From the IMG/VR virus record IMGVR_UViG_3300024520_000047, positions 124,001 through 188,000 of that record: a DNA stretch of 64,000 bases. One strand, given 5' to 3'. The notes beneath the pieces were generated by a model. It did not search any database, was not told where the DNA came from, and saw only the letters and a program-made list of their open reading frames with translations. Each line of letters opens with the position of its first letter. Within the stretch, counting starts at the first letter, position 1. Positions 35,348 through 44,135 of the stretch are shown here, in pieces. The DNA is from a virus. The position numbers were made by a program, and so were the translations under genes.

Positions 35348-37084
35348 TTGGAAATAAAGATACCAGAAAAAGAAGCTAATAAACTTATTGGTGAATATGG
35401 CGGTGCCAATAATTTTATATTAGAATTAAAAGAAAAAATAAAAAGCAAATACTACCGATTGGGGAAATCCCAAGTAGATTATGTTTTATCACATTATACT
35501 GAAATCCCAAAAATAGCCAGAAAATATGTGGATATAGACCCTTATTTTTCAGAACAGTTACAAGAAAAACGGTTATTACCATTACAACCTAAGAAAATAT
35601 GGGTGGAAAAAATTTTAATAGAAACCCCTAAAGCTTACCACATTTGGGGTAAGATAATAGAATCAGATGACTTATATGCTTTTTGGGTACCTAAATCTCA
35701 AATAGTCCCTTCAAATACCAAAGAAATAAAAGTAGACTATTCTCCATTCAACCACCGTCCCCCTATGGAACACCAAAAACCCGCAATTGAAAATCTTTTA
35801 AAAAATGATTTATATATCCTTGCAGATGATATGGGATTGGGTAAAACAACCACCACCATTATTGCTAATATCATAGAAAAAACGGAAAAAACCCTAATAA
35901 TTTGTCCAGCCACACTAAAAATAAACTGGAAAAGAGAAATAGAAAACTACACTACAGATTCTATTAGTATAATAGAAGGAAAAATATGGGAGGATGCACA
36001 CTATGTTATAATTAATTACGATATCTTAAAAAATTTCCACAGTCTGGAAGATGAAAAAATAAGAACGATAGTAAATTCAAAATTTAAAAGGATAGTAATT
36101 GATGAAGCCCATTATATCTCTAATCCTAAAGCTCAAAGAACCAAAATAGTAAATCAAATATCAACATACGTAGGTAAGGTTTGGTTGTTAACGGGCACCC
36201 CCATGACCTCTAGACCCATCAATTATTATAACCTATTAAAATTAGTAGAAAGTAGAGTCAGTAATAATTGGGTTAGTTATGTCCGACGGTATTGTGACGC
36301 ACACCAGTTTAGAGGGCCAAATGGTAGAAAAATATGGAATGTCAACGGAGCTTCAAATTTAGAAGAATTAAGGGAAAGAACTAAGGATAAAATAACCCGT
36401 AGACTAAAAGAAGATGTTTTAGATTTACCAGATAAAATAATAACCCCAATCTATCTAGAATTAAAATCCAATGAATATGAAAAAGAAATGGGGGAATACT
36501 TGTTATGGTCAGATGAAAACCAAAATCAAAGTATCTCTATTCATTTAGCTAAACTTATGAAAGTAAGACAAATAATAGCAAATGAAAAATTAAAACATAC
36601 AAAAGAATTAATTAATGATATATTAGAACAAGATAAAAAAATTATTATTTTCACTAATTTTACAGCTCCATTAATGGAATTGGGGTCCGAATATGCCGAT
36701 ATTTCAGTTTTACTTCATGGCCAAATGTCACAAGACCAAAGGCAAAAAAGTGTAGACTCCTTCCAATCCGACCCTAAAATAAAAATTTTTATATCTAATT
36801 TAAAAGCTGGTGGTGTGGGCATCACATTAACGGAGTCGGAGGTGGTTATTATGAATGATTTAAGTTTCGTTCCTTCAGACCATTCACAAGCTGAAGATAG
36901 AGCTTTTAGGATAGGACAAAAAAATAATGTTTCGTGTATTTATCCTATTTATGAAAATACCATAGAACAAATAATTTATACTATCTTACAAAAAAAGAAA
37001 AATGTTATAGATACAGTTTTAGGAGATAATATTAATGAAGAAGATGTATTTAGTGAAATTATGAATGAATTACGTTCCAAATAA
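35348..37084 (+). CDS. SNF2-family DNA helicase/translocase (SMARCAL1-like)
   Basis: The 578-residue enzyme has the SNF2 motifs: I DDMGLGKTTTT (about 160-170), II DEAH (252-255), III LTGTP (281-285), and in the second lobe LKAGGVGITLT and EDRAFRIGQKN (motif VI). About 130 N-terminal residues precede the ATPase. This type, as in SMARCAL1, remodels stalled forks or reanneals strands; T4 uses UvsW for a related role. No ATG is in frame near the start, so a TTG at 35348 is the likely start codon. Confidence 0.82.
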   Translation: MEIKIPEKEANKLIGEYGGANNFILELKEKIKSKYYRLGKSQVDYVLSHYTEIPKIARKYVDIDPYFSEQLQEKRLLPLQPKKIWVEKILIETPKAYHIWGKIIESDDLYAFWVPKSQIVPSNTKEIKVDYSPFNHRPPMEHQKPAIENLLKNDLYILADDMGLGKTTTTIIANIIEKTEKTLIICPATLKINWKREIENYTTDSISIIEGKIWEDAHYVIINYDILKNFHSLEDEKIRTIVNSKFKRIVIDEAHYISNPKAQRTKIVNQISTYVGKVWLLTGTPMTSRPINYYNLLKLVESRVSNNWVSYVRRYCDAHQFRGPNGRKIWNVNGASNLEELRERTKDKITRRLKEDVLDLPDKIITPIYLELKSNEYEKEMGEYLLWSDENQNQSISIHLAKLMKVRQIIANEKLKHTKELINDILEQDKKIIIFTNFTAPLMELGSEYADISVLLHGQMSQDQRQKSVDSFQSDPKIKIFISNLKAGGVGITLTESEVVIMNDLSFVPSDHSQAEDRAFRIGQKNNVSCIYPIYENTIEQIIYTILQKKKNVIDTVLGDNINEEDVFSEIMNELRSK

Positions 37085-37108
37085 AACTCGACACTAACAT
37101 AATTTGTA

Positions 37109-37117
37109 ATATTTATA
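37109..37117 (+). promoter_or_regulatory. Putative phage promoter motif (ATATTTATA)
   Basis: Exact plus-strand ATATTTATA 12 nt before the gp13-like ATG. It shows that the motif keeps its orientation relative to the gene on the plus strand. Confidence 0.5.
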
Positions 37118-37129
37118 AATAAAAGAATT

Positions 37130-38239
37130 ATGGCACAAATAACCATTTTAGATAAGGAAAAACTTTTTACTCGATTAAGGCACCAGTTAGGTGCACCAAT
37201 AGTGGGTGTTGAATTAGAAAATGAAATGTTAGATTCTCTATTAGATATAGCAATTCAAGATTATGGTATGTATGTCCAAGATTGGCTAATTGAAAATCAG
37301 TGGTCTTCCATTTATGGAATTAATGTAGACGAGGCCGATTTAGCATTAGCATACACCACCAAAACATTAGACTGGGAAACCTCATTTACTTATGCTTATT
37401 CCAAAATTGTAGGATTACAAACTGCAGGTCCTTGGATATTAAAAAAGGATTACGTTGAATTAATTCACAACCAACAAATATATCAAATCCCAGCTGGGAG
37501 AGAAATAAATGAAATATTATGGTTTACAAGACCAGAGCTAAATGAAATGTTCATTATGGGAGGCTTAGGTGGTTTTGGTGGTATGGGTTTGGGTGGAGCG
37601 GCTGGAATGGCACAAATGGGAATTGTGGGTTCTTATTTTATGATGCCTGCTTATGATATTCTATTACGAATGCAAGATAGAAATCTTAAAAATCGTCTTA
37701 TCGGTTCGGAGTTAACCTATAGAGTTACTGCAGGTCCCGAAGGAACACGTTATTTACATTTATATAATGTCCCAGGGGGGAACTTCGATTTTGGTAATGC
37801 AGAAATGCAGGGGTCCCGTGTATGGTATTGGTATTACGATGTTAATCCAGATAATGTAGATGACTGTTTAGCACAAAATAAAGATATTATTAGAGTACCT
37901 TCAGATGCCCCCCTTAATGAAATGACTTGGATTGATTTAAATCCACCAGCTAGAGCGTGGGTGAGGAGATACTTTACAGCTTTAGCAAAAGAAACATTAG
38001 GAAGAGTTAGAGGAAAATTTAGTGGAGCGTTAAAAATTCCAGACAGTGAATTAACTATGGACTACTCTAGTCTATTTAGTGAATCCCAAGACGAAAAAAC
38101 TAAATTAGCTGAAGAACTTATGACTAGATTAGAAAGATTAAGAGAAGATAAAATGATGGAACGAAAAGCATTAGTTGCTGAAAATCTCAATAAGTCTCTA
38201 GGGTATCGTCCCTTTCAAGACCCTTATAACGTAATTTAA
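37130..38239 (+). CDS. Neck protein, gp13-like
   Basis: The 369-residue protein begins with a helical region that resembles the head-completion/neck family: RLRHQLGAPIVGVELENEMLD then AIQDYGMYVQDWL. This L-G-x-P-x-V-x-VEL signature is common in gp13 homologues. A glycine-rich loop (GGLGGFGGMGLGGAAG, about 144-160) and a helical C-terminus (AKEETLGRVRGKF-like, then ELMTRLERL) follow. T4 gp13 is 309 residues. It lies on the strand opposite to the gp14/gp15-like genes, about 2 kb away. Confidence 0.55.
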   Translation: MAQITILDKEKLFTRLRHQLGAPIVGVELENEMLDSLLDIAIQDYGMYVQDWLIENQWSSIYGINVDEADLALAYTTKTLDWETSFTYAYSKIVGLQTAGPWILKKDYVELIHNQQIYQIPAGREINEILWFTRPELNEMFIMGGLGGFGGMGLGGAAGMAQMGIVGSYFMMPAYDILLRMQDRNLKNRLIGSELTYRVTAGPEGTRYLHLYNVPGGNFDFGNAEMQGSRVWYWYYDVNPDNVDDCLAQNKDIIRVPSDAPLNEMTWIDLNPPARAWVRRYFTALAKETLGRVRGKFSGALKIPDSELTMDYSSLFSESQDEKTKLAEELMTRLERLREDKMMERKALVAENLNKSLGYRPFQDPYNVI

Positions 38240-38240
38240 A

Positions 38241-39134
38241 ATGGGATATCCGTACAATGGAAGTGGGTTAAGAACACGAATAGATTTACCACGACAAGTC
38301 TATCAAAAATGTGGTACCGAAAGTCATCTTTCTGGTGGTACAAAAATAGACCAAGGATTACAAGTAATGTTATCTGGAGCATGTGCAAGTATGAGTGCTG
38401 CAACTTACGGTTTTACTATTACAGCCACTACCGGAGATACTATGGTAATTTCTATGGGTCAGGAGGCTGATACTACAATTGGTAAATCTGGATTACAAAT
38501 AAACCCAAGTATGTTAGTGTCCTCTACTGGTACAGATTTAGAATTAAATATGTCCACTGGGGAAGTCTACACCTTTTCGTCCTCGATAAGATATAAAAAA
38601 GACGTACAAAATCTGGATTATAATGATTATAAAAACGTATTAAATCTAACCCCAGTTAAATTTAAATGGAAAAGTACTAACGAAGAATCTGTAGGGTTTA
38701 TAGCTGAAGAAGCACATCAGTTAGGTCTAGATAAATTTGTAGCTTACAATACTAATGGAGATATTGAAGGTCTTAACTATAAATTATTAACTGTAGCACT
38801 AATAGGTATTCTTAAAAATGGTGTTAGCCCTAAACTTATAACTGAAAAAGTTAGCGAATCTATAGAAGATATCCCTATACTTATAACTGAGAATTATACA
38901 ACCAACACCACTAGATATATTATAGCTAAAAAAGATTTATCCATAACATTAAATGATTCTAAACTTAAAAGATTTTATATTAAATCAATGGCAAATATTT
39001 CTGTAATACCGTCAAAAGGATTAATAGATGAAGACTGGGAAGAAATAAGTATGGGGCCACAAAGTAGCATTGAATTAATTTCTCATGAAGGTAACTGGTA
39101 TGTCTTATCTTCAGACGGTCTCAAGAACTCCTAA
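38241..39134 (+). CDS. Fibre/spike protein with S74 intramolecular chaperone
   Basis: The last part of this 297-residue protein is a peptidase S74-type chaperone: SSSIRYKKDVQNLD (113-126, with the probable self-cleavage serine), LTPVKFKWK, then VGFIAEEAHQLGLDKFVAY. In other phages this domain trimerises the fibre and then cuts itself off. Here the beta-rich fibre part is only about 110 residues, so it may be a short tip or spike. About 90 residues follow the usual chaperone core. It starts 1 nt after the gp13-like gene and overlaps the convergent polymerase gene by 24 nt. Confidence 0.8.
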   Translation: MGYPYNGSGLRTRIDLPRQVYQKCGTESHLSGGTKIDQGLQVMLSGACASMSAATYGFTITATTGDTMVISMGQEADTTIGKSGLQINPSMLVSSTGTDLELNMSTGEVYTFSSSIRYKKDVQNLDYNDYKNVLNLTPVKFKWKSTNEESVGFIAEEAHQLGLDKFVAYNTNGDIEGLNYKLLTVALIGILKNGVSPKLITEKVSESIEDIPILITENYTTNTTRYIIAKKDLSITLNDSKLKRFYIKSMANISVIPSKGLIDEDWEEISMGPQSSIELISHEGNWYVLSSDGLKNS

Positions 39135-41831
39135 ATCCTCTAAAAAACTGTTAGGGTGTAAACCAACCTTATCCCAAAATATTTTTTCTTCATCAGATAT
39201 TGTTAACACATCTTCTAACTCGTCTTGGTCCCCTTCTTTTCTGGGAAATCCATTAATTAATTCACATTGTTTTGCAGTAAAGAATTGTCTATCTTTTGGG
39301 TCTTTTACTATTAAAGTATCTCTAACCTCTGATTTAAAAACCACCAATAAAGGCTCCACTCGTTTATTAAAAATATTAATATATCTAGGAACATTATATT
39401 CTCCTGTTAAATTAGGATTGGTTTCGATATCGTCTTCTTTAATCCTATAACATCTTAATATAGTTTCAGATGACCCATCTTTTAATTTTTTATTTTGGAC
39501 ATCACCATGTGATAAAGCACTACCATTGTTTACATAATATATGGTATCACCCAAACTAACCTTTAAATTTTCATTAATTATTAATTCCATATGAGCCATT
39601 TTCGACATTAAATAACCAGCTTTAGTCCTTTTCTTAGCTCTTTCTTTGTACTCTCCCACCGTAAGTTTAACCCGAGACTTATTTGCTATTTTAGCTAGAG
39701 GTATTTCTTGGTTATATATTTTTTCTAAATAATCATAATAACTTTCTATAAATTTCTTTCCATCACCCTGTAATAATAATTCTAGCCCAACATCTATAAA
39801 GTCAACTAAAAATTCTTGTAAAGTTTTAGACTTTATAGAATTTCCAGTTAATTTAATGTCCCCATCATTAGTTACTAAAGCATAATTTTTTCTTGCAATA
39901 TTAATACATGCAGGCCACATACCATCCGTGTCTAACCCCATCTCATTTCTCATAAATAAATCATTATATTCAGCTACATCAGCTTCACTACCATAATATA
40001 TTTTATCCTTTTCCACTAATTCATTATTACCCTTACCCGTGTATTCTCGAGAATCAACATCTTTAGGTGAAGAAAAATTTACACCGTCCGTATCTAACAC
40101 CAACGGTTCGTAATCTTTTTCTATAAACCATTTTATCATATGCCTTAAATATTGTCTCCCAATACATGTAATTTTTTCACCACCGTCCATTTCACCCCAA
40201 GGAAATACTTGTGGTGCCGATAGGGAACCGAACATAGAATTAATAAAAATCTTTAATGGTAATTGTTTTCTACCAAACGAAGCTGACTTTTTATTATCTA
40301 CCCCATAATATTTTGAGGACAATTTCTTATATTTTATTCTAGTATCTCTAAAATACTTTAACATTGCTTCCATAGCTCCGGTTATATCACAATTAGGAAA
40401 TACTTTATGAACTAATTGTATCGCTGGATATAGAGAACTAAAATCTAATTTTAAAACATTTCTAGAATAACCAGTTTTAATAAGTCGTGATAGTCCACCC
40501 ACAAATGGTCGTTTTATATCTTTTTTTGGTATCGCTAGTCCCTTTTTATATGACCATGTTAGCATTAGCATTTTCCATAAAGTAGCAGTTCCCATAGTTG
40601 AAGCTCTTTCATAGGTGGTGGGTACCATAGAGGATAATAAAAATGAAGCTTGGTTAAATTCTCCATCTACAGTTAAAGTCTCTTCGATATCACACTCTAA
40701 ATATTTTTTAATTATAAATTGCCCATCTACTTCTTCATATACTTCGGGATATTTTCTTAATAAATCTTCTAAACCTTCAGTTTCAGCTAATTTATATTTT
40801 CCGGTTCTAGGATTAAAGTAATATGTTTTATTATCTTCATAAATCTTGGCAATTTTATCACCTGGAACGTATACCCTATTTTCTTTATTGGCATTAATAT
40901 ATTTCGTAATATATTTTAAACCCCAAGATTTTATATCTGAATTTATTGTTTGGGTGCGTCTAACAGCATGAGCGATATCAATTATATTATAACCCCACAT
41001 TAATGTTGAAGTGTAATCTTCCATTTCTGCTCCTAATTTAAGGATAGAGTCCTTTCTTCTTATATTAACATTCGGATTTAAAGTCTGAGCAATGTCAGTA
41101 ATATTTAAACCTAAAATTTCTGCTCTTTTAAAAATCCAATCCCAATCAAAGAAAGCTGAGTTATAACCACCAATTATTGTTGGCCTGATAACGTCCAAAG
41201 TTTCGAAAAATTTTCTAATGAGTTCTCTTTCAGATTCGTCATCATGTGCGTAAAATATGTGACTATTTCCTCTATTGTCTAACATACCCAATAAAAACAT
41301 CATCCCATCTTGTGGTCTTAATGCCGTAGTTTCAATATCAAAAACTAATCTATGAATTTGGTTGTAATCATCAAAACCCTTAAATAATCTTTTTTCTTTT
41401 TGTACTAAATATTGTTCTACCGGAGTTAAAATTGTTATGTGGTCTCTACAATTTTCTGCCCATGGATTTACACCACCTTCTCTAAAAAATGAAACTAGAT
41501 TTTGGTAAGTTTTAGTTGTTTTTATTAAAAAATTAAACCCCTCAACCAACCTAGTGTTGTCATGATTTTCTAATTTTTCAATTACAATTCCATGTTTAGA
41601 TATAGCTTCTTTTTGCCTTATTTTATTATTGCCATAAAAATTTAAAGGTCTTAGGTCCCCAACCCAAGCAAAGGGTATAAACTTATCCTTATGGATTTGT
41701 TTTCCATTGATTGGGTGTTCTTTAATTTTATAAATTGAATTGCTTCTATAATCGTATTCGACTGCTACGATATATTTTTCTGGGTCGTTTCCCTCTAGAA
41801 ATTGTTTAATTTCCTCTTGTGTAATCTTCAT
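39111..41831 (-). CDS. Family B DNA polymerase, gp43-like
   Basis: The 906-residue enzyme has 3'-5' exonuclease motifs FDIETT (Asp165, Glu167), GGYNSAFFDWDWI (about 221-233) and YLECDIEET (Tyr377, Asp381). Polymerase motifs are A LDFSSLYPA (463-470), B KIFINSMFGS (527-536) and C LDTDGV (579-584). Size and domain order match T4 gp43 (898). Motif C reads DTDG where most family B enzymes have DTDS. It lies far from the other replication genes and converges on the S74 fibre gene. A 17-bp inverted repeat is in its leader. Confidence 0.93.
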   Translation of the reverse strand: MKITQEEIKQFLEGNDPEKYIVAVEYDYRSNSIYKIKEHPINGKQIHKDKFIPFAWVGDLRPLNFYGNNKIRQKEAISKHGIVIEKLENHDNTRLVEGFNFLIKTTKTYQNLVSFFREGGVNPWAENCRDHITILTPVEQYLVQKEKRLFKGFDDYNQIHRLVFDIETTALRPQDGMMFLLGMLDNRGNSHIFYAHDDESERELIRKFFETLDVIRPTIIGGYNSAFFDWDWIFKRAEILGLNITDIAQTLNPNVNIRRKDSILKLGAEMEDYTSTLMWGYNIIDIAHAVRRTQTINSDIKSWGLKYITKYINANKENRVYVPGDKIAKIYEDNKTYYFNPRTGKYKLAETEGLEDLLRKYPEVYEEVDGQFIIKKYLECDIEETLTVDGEFNQASFLLSSMVPTTYERASTMGTATLWKMLMLTWSYKKGLAIPKKDIKRPFVGGLSRLIKTGYSRNVLKLDFSSLYPAIQLVHKVFPNCDITGAMEAMLKYFRDTRIKYKKLSSKYYGVDNKKSASFGRKQLPLKIFINSMFGSLSAPQVFPWGEMDGGEKITCIGRQYLRHMIKWFIEKDYEPLVLDTDGVNFSSPKDVDSREYTGKGNNELVEKDKIYYGSEADVAEYNDLFMRNEMGLDTDGMWPACINIARKNYALVTNDGDIKLTGNSIKSKTLQEFLVDFIDVGLELLLQGDGKKFIESYYDYLEKIYNQEIPLAKIANKSRVKLTVGEYKERAKKRTKAGYLMSKMAHMELIINENLKVSLGDTIYYVNNGSALSHGDVQNKKLKDGSSETILRCYRIKEDDIETNPNLTGEYNVPRYINIFNKRVEPLLVVFKSEVRDTLIVKDPKDRQFFTAKQCELINGFPRKEGDQDELEDVLTISDEEKIFWDKVGLHPNSFLEDLGVLETV

Positions 41832-41860
41832 ATTTTAAATTTTCCGTTTGTAACATTTGC

Positions 41861-41877
41861 TTCGTGTATTCCACGAA
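41861..41877 (-). promoter_or_regulatory. Hairpin in the polymerase leader
   Basis: TTCGTGTATTCCACGAA is a 6-bp stem with a 5-nt loop, 29 nt before the polymerase ATG. T4 gp43 represses its own translation by binding a hairpin in its leader; this one lies further upstream. Autoregulation here is only a possibility. Confidence 0.35.
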
Positions 41878-41926
41878 TTTTACTTAACATTAATTTAAAT
41901 ATATGAACTAAATCCTTAGGTGTCAA

Positions 41927-42301
41927 TTAATGGACACCAAAACTCTCTTGGATATTAATAAATAAATCCTCTCGTATCGGAACTACCAAATCGGTAAATT
42001 GGTCTAATAATTCTATTGTAAACTGGCCTTGGTATCTTCCGGTTTCTATAACATCACTTGTTTGCCACCTATAATAGATATAATACTCTGGAGTGTCCGT
42101 AACATCTAAGTCTGTTTTTTGAACGATACCTCCAGCATTATTAAGTATGACAAATTCACCAGTGCCTACCTTTTTCATTGAAAAGCTTATAGAAGAATTT
42201 CCTAACTTATCATAAAAATCCATATAATCATTACGCCCATCTTGAATGAGTTGCATTTTTAATATTGGTTCTAATGAGTTTTTTCTTATAAAAAATTCCA
42301 T
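41927..42301 (-). CDS. BppU-N-like baseplate/fibre attachment protein
   Basis: The 124-residue protein resembles the N-terminal domain of phage baseplate upper protein BppU: FFIRKNSLEPILKMQL, ISFSMKKVGTGEFVI, then EYYIYYRWQTSDVIETGRYQGQF. That domain clips receptor-binding proteins to baseplates. It ends the long minus-strand fibre operon, 10 nt after a fibre gene, so it may anchor one of those adhesins. A small inverted repeat (GGTGTC-N8-GACACC, 41919-41938) overlaps its stop but has no T-run. Confidence 0.55.
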   Translation of the reverse strand: MEFFIRKNSLEPILKMQLIQDGRNDYMDFYDKLGNSSISFSMKKVGTGEFVILNNAGGIVQKTDLDVTDTPEYYIYYRWQTSDVIETGRYQGQFTIELLDQFTDLVVPIREDLFINIQESFGVH

Positions 42302-42311
42302 AATATATTAA

Positions 42312-44096
42312 TTAAAACTGATATGCGTTAACTACAAAATTTATAACTATTACAGGCTCATCATCATCCAACACATATGTTTTATCATCTCTAACTGACA
42401 TCTCAAAATCATAGAGGTCCCCCTGTACTGTTGAGGTGAGTATACTGTAAGATAATGGAAATTCTACATTTTCCTTTAACTGAGCTTCAGTATAACCACC
42501 CGCTACGTCCACACCGTTTTTTCTTAATTGTAGTGTAAATAATACATCTTTATTAACATTCTTAATATGTAATAGATTTGTATTTACTGAGAGGAAAAAA
42601 TTACCATCTATTGCACTATCATAAGTCATTGAGCAGCCAGTTGTATTTCCACTCATTCTTTGTGATATGGGAAATGTAAGGGGGGTAGTAAAGACATTAC
42701 CAATAACATTTGTACTTTTAAAAATTATTGGATTAGCAAAATTAGGGTCACTGGTAAACGTCTGTAACCTATTTGCATTATCAAATAATTGCATACTTGA
42801 TTTTGCGTTTCCACTTTGAAGTCCCTGATTTGCTTGTATTATGTAGGTATTTTGAATATCATAATTAATGCTTGCTAAAGTTCCACCGGTTGGATTCAAT
42901 CCATGATTTATAAATGTATTGGAAGCTATTGTCCCAAAAATTGTGGTTGAGTTAGAATTTATAGTTAACCCAGTTTGGTATTGTTCTGGATGAATAATAT
43001 TACCATTCATGTTTACAACTGCAAAACCAACCTCATTTCCAGCTTCTGTACCAATACCTTGTGCATTTTCTTTTAAATCTATCATTGAACTAATGGAATA
43101 CCCACTAGTGGCCGGATTTTCTTCATGAGACCAATTAAATACCTCACAAGAAGACATCTCTAAATGTCTAGTTGCTTGAAATTCACAACCTGTTGACCCG
43201 GTAACAAACCACATTAAAACATTATTTAAGTCAACAAGTTCAAAACCAGTTATTGACATTACATCATTTGTATTTCTAATTTGTGCATTTGTTATATTAA
43301 GTATGTTTATTCTACCCCACTTATTACTACTATCATCTAATGTGAGATTAGTTGCGTCTAATATTTTTCCATAAGGTGCACTAAGTGTTATATTTGCTAT
43401 GGTAAAATCTACATCCCTTACTGTTAAAAATGTATCAATGCCGTTATAAGTTAAAATATCTTTGTGCTGGTCTCTCCCTATAAGAGAACTTCCTGTTGTT
43501 GCTGTAATTGAGTTACTTGTTGTTACTGCCCCGTTAACAATATAATTTGTATTTGTCGCAAGAATTGAAGGCAAATCAGAAGATTGTGTTACCTCAACAA
43601 CATTTGGTGTAAGATTTGTTAAATTACTACCGTCACCATAATAGGTTGTTGCTGATACAGTATTAGCTGTTAAACCTCCATTTATATTTACAGATTGGTT
43701 AAATATAGCTGGTGTACCTATCGTTACTGGGGAACATCCAGATATGGAAGATACCCATAATTCACTTAAACAAGTAGCACTAGATGCCCCACCTACGGCT
43801 TGCCATGTAGCTGTGCCACCACTATTTGAGGTCCAGACATACCCATCAGATGCCCCATATGGTACTGTAATAGTATTGTCAAAATTAATATCTATAATTG
43901 GTGACCCACCAACATTATTAACTGTAAACACGCTTCCAGATAAAGAATCACTGATGGTTAGTTGTTCAGCTCCTGTGGATATACCTATAAAAGAAACTCT
44001 CCCGTCATCTTGTACCTCTAGGTTAATATTTCCTGCAGATGCACCACTAAAATTAATTAATGCGTCTCCTGGTGTTATTAAAATGTCTTTTCCCAT
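42312..44096 (-). CDS. Tail fibre-like protein with ELWVS module
   Basis: This 594-residue beta-rich protein is a fibre or appendage. It contains one copy of the module CLSELWVSSISGCSPVTIG (about 108-127) that recurs in the 839-residue fibre, followed by TTYYGDGSNLTNL, a common fibre linker. The central part (170-480) has many short Asn/Thr/Ser-rich strands suggestive of a beta-helix. The C-terminus is globular. No enzymatic motif is visible. A promoter-like motif lies 14 nt before the ATG. Confidence 0.65.
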   Translation of the reverse strand: MGKDILITPGDALINFSGASAGNINLEVQDDGRVSFIGISTGAEQLTISDSLSGSVFTVNNVGGSPIIDINFDNTITVPYGASDGYVWTSNSGGTATWQAVGGASSATCLSELWVSSISGCSPVTIGTPAIFNQSVNINGGLTANTVSATTYYGDGSNLTNLTPNVVEVTQSSDLPSILATNTNYIVNGAVTTSNSITATTGSSLIGRDQHKDILTYNGIDTFLTVRDVDFTIANITLSAPYGKILDATNLTLDDSSNKWGRINILNITNAQIRNTNDVMSITGFELVDLNNVLMWFVTGSTGCEFQATRHLEMSSCEVFNWSHEENPATSGYSISSMIDLKENAQGIGTEAGNEVGFAVVNMNGNIIHPEQYQTGLTINSNSTTIFGTIASNTFINHGLNPTGGTLASINYDIQNTYIIQANQGLQSGNAKSSMQLFDNANRLQTFTSDPNFANPIIFKSTNVIGNVFTTPLTFPISQRMSGNTTGCSMTYDSAIDGNFFLSVNTNLLHIKNVNKDVLFTLQLRKNGVDVAGGYTEAQLKENVEFPLSYSILTSTVQGDLYDFEMSVRDDKTYVLDDDEPVIVINFVVNAYQF

Positions 44097-44110
44097 TATC
44101 TGTGTTTTTT

Positions 44111-44119
44111 AATAAATAT
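44111..44119 (-). promoter_or_regulatory. Putative phage promoter motif (ATATTTATT)
   Basis: Minus-strand ATATTTATT 14 nt before the ATG of the 594-residue fibre gene, just after the LamG gene stop. Confidence 0.45.
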
Positions 44120-44135
44120 CATCATATTCTTAATA

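Noticed and set aside
41919-41938. Inverted repeat GGTGTC-N8-GACACC as a terminator
   Set aside because: It overlaps a stop codon and lacks a T-run on the minus strand, so it is not called as a terminator.
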